Part shown: one piece after another, positions 1 through 6,022 of the stretch
How positions within the stretch are numbered: the stretch's first letter is position 1
Layout: each line of letters opens with the position of its first letter
NCBI GenBank assembly: GCA_903928285.1
Contig: CAIYQH010000052.1
Span: 1 to 15,705, forward strand
From: an uncultured Bacteroidales bacterium
GTDB lineage: Bacteria > Bacteroidota > Bacteroidia > Bacteroidales > FEN-979
Reading direction: 5' to 3'
DNA length: 15,705 nucleotides
The notes under the pieces: generated by a model
Told to the model about the DNA's origin: nothing
Seen by the model: only the letters and a program-made list of their open reading frames with translations
Databases searched by the model: none
Made by a program: the position numbers and the translations under genes

Positions 1-190
1 CACCTTTTATTACATAAGTTTCGATCCGTTCGCCATTATTAATGTTCAAAACCTGTACCTTCTCAAATTCAATCAGGTTCGATTCAGTCATCAGTTCTTC
101 GTCAATGGTGATACTGCCGACATAATTAATGTTGGCCTCCGTGACGGTGGCACGATGGATCTTCGATTTTAATACTTGAATCTGCATCAT
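1..190 (-). CDS. panD: Aspartate 1-decarboxylase, 3' part missing at left window edge
   Basis: Translating the minus strand from 190 gives about 63 residues beginning MMQIQVLKSKIHRATVT and containing YVGSITID. This is the N-terminus of PanD, which decarboxylates aspartate to beta-alanine for pantothenate synthesis in the cytoplasm. The family is made as a pro-enzyme and cleaves itself at a Gly-Ser bond to form the pyruvoyl cofactor; the GS in YVGSITID is that site. The start is either of two adjacent ATGs (190 or 187); the second matches the usual family N-terminus better. The gene continues beyond base 1, and about half of the roughly 115-residue protein is visible. It begins 9 nt after the panC stop, so the two form an operon supplying both halves of pantothenate. 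The identification is firm; only the exact start is open. Confidence 0.93.
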   Translation of the reverse strand, partial: MMQIQVLKSKIHRATVTEANINYVGSITIDEELMTESNLIEFEKVQVLNINNGERIETYVIKG

Positions 191-199
191 GCTGCAAAA

Positions 200-1051
200 T
201 TACAAAAAAAGTTCAATATTGTCGATGAGCCGGACATCTCCCAGGAAAACCGCGATAAAGGCCATTGCCCGTGACTTATGGCTCCAGTTCGAAACAGGCT
301 GAAGGCTTTCATTATCGCCAATTTCCAGGTAATCAAGACGGAACTCAGGAACTTCCCGGATCTTTTTCATTGCCCATTCCCGGAGTTCCGGTACTGGCAC
401 TTTGCCTGATTTTTCTTTCAGCTTTGCAAGTACCTGGTATATTTTAGGGGCGATGTTACGTTCTGCGATGGTAAGCCGCATATTGCGCGAACTCATGGCA
501 AGACCGTCAGGTTCGCGTACAATTTCGCTGGCCACTATTTCAACCGGGATATCCAGTGTTTTTACCATATGCCGGATGATGGTCAGCTGCTGAAAATCTT
601 TTTTCCCAAAATAGGCCCGTGTCGGCTTGACGATCGCTAACAACTTGTCGACAATCGTGGCAACCCCTGAAAAGTGGCCGGGTCGGAATTTTCCCTCCAT
701 GACCTTGTCGAGTTTGCCAAAATCCAGCGCCAGCCCGGCAGATTCACCTTCGGGGTACATCTCTGTTGCTGAAGGGGCAAAAAGCAGGTCACACCCGGCT
801 TCGCGAAGAACAACCGCATCACGCGCCATCGTCCGCGGATAGTTTTGCAGATCCTCTTTGTTGTTAAACTGGGTCGGGTTCACAAAAATGCTGCAGACGG
901 TCAGGTCGTTTTCCGATTTTGACCTGGAGATGAGCGAAAGATGTCCTGCGTGTAATGCCCCCATGGTAGGGACAAACCCGATACTTTTTCCATTTGCCAG
1001 AAATTCACTCAGGTAATTCCGGGTCTCGGTTATGGTAGAAAATTCTTCCAT
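200..1051 (-). CDS. panC: Pantothenate synthetase (pantoate-beta-alanine ligase)
   Basis: PanC condenses pantoate with beta-alanine using ATP, the last step of pantothenate synthesis. From the ATG at 1051 the product is 283 residues, the usual family length. Visible hallmarks are the nucleotide-binding PTMGALHAGH (residues 28-37, with the HxGH pair H34 and H37), FVNPTQF, the YFGKKDFQQ segment, and LAMSSRN, which corresponds to the KMSKS-like loop of this nucleotidyltransferase fold. An upstream in-frame TTG at 1081 would add ten residues (HFCKSQPSL) that do not resemble the family and would start inside the preceding terminator's A/T tract, so the ATG is preferred. No Shine-Dalgarno sequence precedes it, as is common in Bacteroidota. 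panD, which makes the beta-alanine substrate, follows directly. Confidence 0.96.
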   Translation of the reverse strand: MEEFSTITETRNYLSEFLANGKSIGFVPTMGALHAGHLSLISRSKSENDLTVCSIFVNPTQFNNKEDLQNYPRTMARDAVVLREAGCDLLFAPSATEMYPEGESAGLALDFGKLDKVMEGKFRPGHFSGVATIVDKLLAIVKPTRAYFGKKDFQQLTIIRHMVKTLDIPVEIVASEIVREPDGLAMSSRNMRLTIAERNIAPKIYQVLAKLKEKSGKVPVPELREWAMKKIREVPEFRLDYLEIGDNESLQPVSNWSHKSRAMAFIAVFLGDVRLIDNIELFL

Positions 1052-1080
1052 CAAACTTGGTTGGCTTTTACAAAAGTGCA

Positions 1081-1117
1081 AAAAAAAACCGTCTAAATGT
1101 TGGATAGACGGTTTTTT
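1081..1117 (-). terminator. Rho-independent terminator of the amt transcript, possibly bidirectional
   Basis: A 7-bp inverted repeat (CCGTCTA at 1089-1095, TAGACGG at 1105-1111) with a 9-nt loop is flanked by A8 (1081-1088) and T6 (1112-1117). On the minus strand this reads as a stem followed by a run of U, about 85 nt past the amt stop. The tracts on both sides would let it work in either direction. It separates amt from panC. Confidence 0.85.
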
Positions 1118-1201
1118 ATATGAAACATATTGTTATTACTGACCCGGGTTATTCCAACCCCCGTTCAGATGGGGAGGTACTGCCGGGTTTCCGGCGAATG
1201 A

Positions 1202-2431
1202 TCAGAGGGATCCTTCGTCGTAGGCTTTTTCACCATGCAATGCAACATCGAGACCAGCCAATTCTTCATTTTCCGACACCCGCACGCGTGTGACCAGGTT
1301 GATCAGCGCCAGCATGATATAGGTGAAGATAAAGGCATAGGCGGAGGCAGCCACTACGGTAATAAGTTGTTTGAAGAAGAAAGAGGTTTGCCCGAACCAA
1401 AGTCCGTTGGTAGCCACGGCCGGGTTTACGGCATTGTAGGCAAAGACCCCCAGCAGGATGGTGCCCAGCACACCACCGACACCGTGTACTCCCCAAACGT
1501 CGAGAGCGTCGTCCCATTTCATTTTATTTTTCAACTGGACTGCCATGTAACAGGTAGCTCCGGCGGCAATCCCGATCAGCGGTGCAGACCACATAGGTAC
1601 AAATCCCGCACAGGGGGTGATCGTGGCGAGCCCTGCAATTGAACCCGTGAGCAACCCTAACAGTTTCGGCCTTCCCTCACGAATCCATTCAATGGCAACC
1701 CATGCCGCCGTTGCGAACGAGGCGGCCACATCGGTGTTGATAAACGCCAGTGCGGTGATCTTATCAACCTGTAATTCGCTGCCGGCGTTAAATCCGTACC
1801 AGCCAAACCAAAGAAGTCCGCTTCCGATAGCAACCAGGGGGATGCTGTTCGGCGTCGAATTTTTATCACTGCGGGCGCCTACATAGAATACCGATGCCAA
1901 TGCTGCAAAACCAGCCGTCGCATGTACCACAATACCGCCGGCAAAGTCAAGAACTCCCCATTGGGCGAGTAATCCGTTACCCCAGATCATATGGACAAAC
2001 GGGTAATAAACCATGATCTGCCAAACGGTGAGGAAGATCATGTAGGACCGGAAAGTTACACGATTGACGAAGGCGCCGGTGATCAGCGCAGGGGTGATGA
2101 TGGCAAACATCATCTGGTAGACGAAGAATACGATTTCGGGAATTTTACCATTGCCCGAATACATCGAATCAATGCTTACTCCATTGAGAAATGCCTTGTC
2201 GAAGTTGCCAAAGATACCGCCTGCTCCGCCACTGAAACAGAGCGAATAACCAAAAATGAACCAGAGCACCGTTGTCCAACCAAGAGAGGCAAAACTCTGG
2301 ATCATGATCCCCAGAATATTGCGTTTGGTGGCCAATCCGCCATAGAAAAACGCCAGTGCCGGCGTCATCAACATTACCAGGCTTGCCGATAACAGCATAA
2401 ACCCGGTTGAACCTACATCAATTGATCCCAT
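1202..2431 (-). CDS. amt: Ammonium transporter, Amt/MEP/Rh family
   Basis: This is an inner-membrane ammonium channel of 409 residues and about eleven membrane segments, starting MGSIDVGSTG. Family signatures are clear: ALAFFYGGLATKRN near the N-terminus, ITPALITGAFVNRV, the pore twin histidines H170 (in VVHATAGF) and H316 (in WGVHGVGGVLG), and a cytoplasmic tail ending GLDVALHGEKAYDEGSL, the region that contacts GlnK/PII in known Amt proteins. An open upstream extension to 2479 overlaps the preceding gene and is not family-like, so the ATG at 2431 was chosen. It lies 31 nt after the stop of an outer-membrane porin gene and shares its strand with a sensor kinase and response regulator, which suggests one transcription unit. 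No PII (glnK) gene is visible next to it. Downstream of the TGA the same frame stays open for 21 codons (see findings). Confidence 0.95.
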   Translation of the reverse strand: MGSIDVGSTGFMLLSASLVMLMTPALAFFYGGLATKRNILGIMIQSFASLGWTTVLWFIFGYSLCFSGGAGGIFGNFDKAFLNGVSIDSMYSGNGKIPEIVFFVYQMMFAIITPALITGAFVNRVTFRSYMIFLTVWQIMVYYPFVHMIWGNGLLAQWGVLDFAGGIVVHATAGFAALASVFYVGARSDKNSTPNSIPLVAIGSGLLWFGWYGFNAGSELQVDKITALAFINTDVAASFATAAWVAIEWIREGRPKLLGLLTGSIAGLATITPCAGFVPMWSAPLIGIAAGATCYMAVQLKNKMKWDDALDVWGVHGVGGVLGTILLGVFAYNAVNPAVATNGLWFGQTSFFFKQLITVVAASAYAFIFTYIMLALINLVTRVRVSENEELAGLDVALHGEKAYDEGSL

Positions 2432-2462
2432 AACATGAATTTTAAATTTATGATTTACAACG

Positions 2463-3287
2463 TTATAATGATATTCCAAACACCAAAAACACGCTCTGTG
2501 CCTGTGGATTCGTGATCAATGACCCACTCACCGGGATAGAAAAATCTTTGGTAATGGTAATGGGCTTCGATATTGTCAATCCTGCATTGACGATACCCCC
2601 GTAAGGACCATACCAACCCGACCCCTTCGGGATGCCGCCAACGAAGGGTTTTATTCCGAGTCCCTTGATGCTGAAAGGGTACGCTACTTCAAAATAGGTC
2701 GAATAGTTGTTTTTACTGCCTTCATATAACCCCGCCGCATTCTTGTCCTTGTCATCGCCATATACCAGGGTTCCGGCATACAGCTGAAGTGGGAACTTGT
2801 CGGGGCCTGCCCACGACAGGCAAATTTCCAGGGTGTGGCCGGTATTTTTGTTATTAAAATTGAAATACCTGTTTCCATTGTTCGGGTCGAGGGAGTTGGG
2901 CAGGAAATAATCATATGCCATCAGGGTGAATCCTTTCAGGGTATAGGAAAGGTAAAAGTCAAATTCGGCATAGTGTCCCATGCTGACGACCGTGCTGTCA
3001 TTGATCTTTTTTGAATACTGGCCAAGACCATAGGATCCCCAGAATCCTGCCTTGAACCCGGCAACGGAAAAGGCTACGCTGGGCTGCACTGCGGGTGAAT
3101 TGCCATAATCGGCGCCGCGCCATATGTAACGGCTTACCACATCGGTTCCAAGGCTGAAGGCTGCGCCGGTACCGGACTTTTCATCCATCTTGTTTTCATC
3201 CTGCAACTGGGCATAAACGCAATTCACGAGCGCCATCAGCAGACCCGCCATGAATAAGGCTTTGTACCGGGGATAATATCTTTTCAT
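2463..3287 (-). CDS. TorF-like putative outer-membrane porin
   Basis: The product is 274 residues from the ATG at 3287 (MKRYYPRYK). A signal peptide of about 26 residues has its probable cleavage after VYA. The mature part is rich in alternating aromatic and polar strands and begins with SLGTDVVSRYIWRGADYG, then PAVQPSVAF and FKAGFWGSYGLG. That pattern resembles the conserved N-terminal region of TorF-family (Gcw_chp) putative porins. The protein ends VFLVFGISL, a beta-strand-like C-terminus. I infer a small beta-barrel in the outer membrane. Its position directly ahead of amt (31 nt) suggests it lets ammonium or a related small nitrogen compound into the periplasm; the substrate is not readable from sequence. 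A longer start at 3347 would add residues ahead of the signal peptide and is unlikely. The family assignment is from recognition only. Confidence 0.75.
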   Translation of the reverse strand: MKRYYPRYKALFMAGLLMALVNCVYAQLQDENKMDEKSGTGAAFSLGTDVVSRYIWRGADYGNSPAVQPSVAFSVAGFKAGFWGSYGLGQYSKKINDSTVVSMGHYAEFDFYLSYTLKGFTLMAYDYFLPNSLDPNNGNRYFNFNNKNTGHTLEICLSWAGPDKFPLQLYAGTLVYGDDKDKNAAGLYEGSKNNYSTYFEVAYPFSIKGLGIKPFVGGIPKGSGWYGPYGGIVNAGLTISKPITITKDFSIPVSGSLITNPQAQSVFLVFGISL

Positions 3288-3448
3288 CGCAAGTGATTTG
3301 TTATTAATTTCACATGCAATGTTAGGGTGATTGATTTTCCCCTGCAATCCTGTAAAATACTGAAATTTAATCGGGTTAAAACCTATGGGACCATACGTAA
3401 CATACGTATCATTCTTAACTATGCTCCCTGTCTGGTAATTACCTGTTG
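3288..3448. promoter_or_regulatory. Intergenic region with operator-like repeats ahead of the porin-amt genes
   Basis: This 161-nt gap separates the response-regulator stop from the porin start. It holds a 9-bp-period direct repeat, CATACGTAA then CATACGTAT (3392-3409), in which TACGTA is itself palindromic, and a perfect 10-bp palindrome GGTAATTACC (3434-3443) about 6 nt past the regulator stop. No convincing -33/-7 pair of the TTTG-N19-TAnnTTTG type and no terminator are visible on the minus strand. Transcription may therefore read through from the two-component genes, start from a weak promoter that needs an activator, or both. Confidence 0.4.
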
Positions 3449-4108
3449 TCAGATCTCCACAATCTTGTTCCTGATGGCGTATTTGATCAACTCGACTGTT
3501 GACTTCAGCTCCAGCTTTTTCATGATATGATTTTTATGGGTCTCAACCGTGCGGATGCTGATATCGAGTTGATCGCTGATCTCTTTATTGATAAAGCCTT
3601 CGGCGAACAGTTTCAGGATCTCGATTTCGCGGGTGGTCAGTGGTATCGGCCCGCGCTGGGGTGTGATATCGTCTTCTTTTGCTTTGCGGACATAACTTTT
3701 CAGCATGATCCGGGAAATGGAGTCGGAAAAAAACTCTTCGCCATGGTAAATGGTCTGGATGGCAGTGAGCAACTCTTCGCGCGAGGTGTTTTTGGGAAGG
3801 TACCCGCGTGCGCCAGCCTTTACCGAATTGAAGATGTAGTCTTCATTGGTGTACATCGACAAGATCAGCACCTGCGTCTGCGGATATTCCTCGCTGACGC
3901 GTTTTGTGATCTCAATCCCGGTTGTGTCGGGTAAGGAGATATCCAGGATGAGGATATCGGGCGGTTCGAGGGCAATTTTCTCATAGCATTCCTTTCCGGA
4001 GGCAGCCTCTCCCAGGATGGTAAGGTTTTCGGCGCTCATCAGCAATGCTTTGATTCCATCCCGGACAAGCTGGTGGTCATCCACGAGGAAAATCCTGATC
4101 TTTGACAT
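3449..4108 (-). CDS. Response regulator, NarL/FixJ (LuxR-type HTH) family
   Basis: This is a 219-residue cytoplasmic two-component regulator. The receiver domain (about 1-122) has the acidic pair D10-D11, phospho-acceptor D56 (in ILILDIS), S84 and K106 (in LPKNTS). A linker is followed by a LuxR-type helix-turn-helix (about 152-215) with LTTREIEILKLFAEG, NKEISDQLDIS and RTVETHKNHIMKKL. The ATG at 4108 (MSKIRIFLVDDH) gives the normal family length; the upstream in-frame start at 4129 adds only seven residues. The start overlaps the end of the sensor-kinase gene by 32 nt, pointing to translational coupling and a cognate pair. Its targets cannot be read directly, but the porin-amt genes follow on the same strand across a gap with repeated motifs. 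Confidence 0.93.
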   Translation of the reverse strand: MSKIRIFLVDDHQLVRDGIKALLMSAENLTILGEAASGKECYEKIALEPPDILILDISLPDTTGIEITKRVSEEYPQTQVLILSMYTNEDYIFNSVKAGARGYLPKNTSREELLTAIQTIYHGEEFFSDSISRIMLKSYVRKAKEDDITPQRGPIPLTTREIEILKLFAEGFINKEISDQLDISIRTVETHKNHIMKKLELKSTVELIKYAIRNKIVEI

Positions 4109-5948
4109 AGGTTGATATAATTGGTACATTTACAATGATATGGGTTCCTTTCCCGGGTTCCGCGAGGATCTCGATATGTCCGGCCAGCAGGCTGGCGCGC
4201 TCGCGCATATTATGAATACCGTTTCCTCCTCCCTTCTCTGCCTTTTTCATGGAAAAACCCTTGCCGTTGTCGCGGATCAGCAATGTCAGCAAACCGGGGT
4301 CTCTGGTCAGGCTCACCCATACTTCACTGGCTTCGGCGTGTTTTACGATGTTGTTCAGCGCCTCCTGCATCAAACGGTAAATATAGGTTTTGTTTTTTTT
4401 ATCCAGGTCGTCACAATCGCCTTTTGCTTCAAAATGAATGTGTAATCCGCTGTGTTCTTCAGTTTCCGAAAACAGGTTGCGGAAGGCGATTGCCAGACCA
4501 AAGGCCTCCAGTACCGAAGGCATCAGGTTGTTTGAAATGCGGCGTACTTCGTCGATGATCTGGTCGAAATATTTTTTCAACTCCTGGATTGAGTTTCTGA
4601 TATCTTTACCATCCTGGTATAAAAGGCTTTCCATACGGAGCTTAATGGCAATCAGTAACTGGCCAATACCATCGTGGAGTTCGCGCGAGAGCCGCTGCCT
4701 TTCCATCTCTTCTCCATCAATCACCGAGCGCATCCTCCCAAAGCGCTCCTGCTGCAATTCGGTGGTTTTCTCCTTTATCTGCCTGACCATGATGTTGAAA
4801 GATTCAGTGAGGGTGCCGATTTCATCATAGGTGGTAACCGGTAGCTCAAGATCATAGTGCCCCTCGCCAAGGTTAATAGTGGCTTCTTTCAGACGTAACA
4901 ACGGTTTTGTGATCTGCCGGGCAATAAACATGACAAAGACGAAAAAAACGATCATGATGATCATGCTGAGCATCAGGATCCGCGTACGTGTTTCATAAAT
5001 GGGGATCATAGCCTCCTGTACGTCGATTTCGGCCAGGATCGCCCAATTGAGGCCGGGAACCACAATCCTCCCATAGGAAGAAAGGACCGGGATATTCCTG
5101 TAATCATTCGTTGCGATTGATCCTTCGCTACCTGCCATTGCGTGGAGCACGGGCTGGGTCTTTACCAGGGTTTTCAGGATTGAATTTGGCTGAAACCGCG
5201 AAGTTGAACGCATCAGGTAATCGGGTCCGACCAGGTAAGTCTCACCACTAAGCCCCAGTCCGCTGAGCGGGTTGTTATTGAGCATCATGGCATTGATCCC
5301 GTCTATGGATATCATCAGTGTCAGGATGCCCGTCATCTCTTCGTGCCCGGATGCATTGCCATTAATGGCAGCGCTGATCAACTGGAACGGGCGCCCTGTT
5401 TTTGCATCAAACATGATGTCGCATACCACGACAGGTTGGTTTTTCAGTATCTCCCTAAACACCGTCAGAAGCGAATCGGAAAGGGTGGGACCCGACGAAG
5501 CGCCACCTGAAACGGCAGAATCCTTAAGACAACCCTGATAAAAGCCATCCTCTTTCCCGAAAATGAAAAAGGAAGAATAACGCTGTCCGAGCGAACCGAA
5601 GGTTGTGGCAAAGTCCGGCAGGTTTCCCTTCACAGGAACAAATTCCTGCTTTGCAGATAACAGCCCCGGAGCGTGGTGATCACGACCCGGAAAGAGGTTT
5701 ATCCTGTTAACAGCCTCTTTCACTTCCGGGGTTGCTGCGAGAAAGGTAATATCCCTTACCCGGTCGGTATAAAACTGTTCAACCTGGTTTTTTTTAACAA
5801 TGCGCAACGAGGTGAGCTGGTCAAATGTCCGGCTGATAAGCGCTTTCCTGGTACTGAAAAAGGAGACGGTGCTGATTATAAGAATCGAGCCAATACCCAG
5901 CAAAACAAAGTAAAGTATGAGTTTTTCGTTGAGGGAGGTGTTCTTCAT
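4077..5948 (-). CDS. Membrane sensor histidine kinase with periplasmic Cache-like domain, HAMP and HisKA_3
   Basis: The product is 623 residues. A first membrane segment lies at about 10-32. An extracytoplasmic region of roughly 290 residues follows, with the features of a double Cache sensor (an RVRDITFLAATPEV helix near the start and a GLNWAILAEIDVQEA segment before the second membrane span). The second span is at about 322-343, and the HAMP linker carries ITKPLLRLKEA and YDEIGTLTESFN. The HisKA_3 dimerisation and phosphotransfer helix contains RQRLSRELHDGIGQ with phospho-acceptor H425. The HATPase_c domain shows the N-box MQEALNNIVKHA, a DNGKGF box and GNGIHNMRERA. This architecture normally pairs with NarL/FixJ regulators, and such a regulator overlaps its 3' end. 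The sensed ligand is unknown; Cache domains often bind amino acids or small organic molecules. All catalytic motifs look intact. Confidence 0.93.
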   Translation of the reverse strand: MKNTSLNEKLILYFVLLGIGSILIISTVSFFSTRKALISRTFDQLTSLRIVKKNQVEQFYTDRVRDITFLAATPEVKEAVNRINLFPGRDHHAPGLLSAKQEFVPVKGNLPDFATTFGSLGQRYSSFFIFGKEDGFYQGCLKDSAVSGGASSGPTLSDSLLTVFREILKNQPVVVCDIMFDAKTGRPFQLISAAINGNASGHEEMTGILTLMISIDGINAMMLNNNPLSGLGLSGETYLVGPDYLMRSTSRFQPNSILKTLVKTQPVLHAMAGSEGSIATNDYRNIPVLSSYGRIVVPGLNWAILAEIDVQEAMIPIYETRTRILMLSMIIMIVFFVFVMFIARQITKPLLRLKEATINLGEGHYDLELPVTTYDEIGTLTESFNIMVRQIKEKTTELQQERFGRMRSVIDGEEMERQRLSRELHDGIGQLLIAIKLRMESLLYQDGKDIRNSIQELKKYFDQIIDEVRRISNNLMPSVLEAFGLAIAFRNLFSETEEHSGLHIHFEAKGDCDDLDKKNKTYIYRLMQEALNNIVKHAEASEVWVSLTRDPGLLTLLIRDNGKGFSMKKAEKGGGNGIHNMRERASLLAGHIEILAEPGKGTHIIVNVPIISTYVKDQDFPRG

Positions 5949-6022
5949 TGAATTTTACTACTTTTGATTCATGATGATCATCCTGGTTTGATCGGGGAAC
6001 AAACATACTAAAATTAGCGGTT
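5949..6022. promoter_or_regulatory. Divergent promoter region between the sensor kinase and M1 peptidase genes
   Basis: This 74-nt gap between divergent genes holds a plus-strand TACTTTTG (5959-5966) and a minus-strand TATGTTTG (plus 6000-6007). Both match the Bacteroidota -7 consensus TAnnTTTG. Neither has a clean TTTG 19 nt upstream. The two face each other, so the predicted transcript 5' ends would overlap by about 20 nt. A perfect 10-bp palindrome, GATGATCATC (5973-5982), lies between them and could be a shared operator. This is inferred from motifs alone. Confidence 0.45.

Noticed and set aside
1235..2392. Several plus-strand open frames of 89-135 codons over amt
   Set aside because: They are antisense shadows of a gene with unambiguous Amt motifs.
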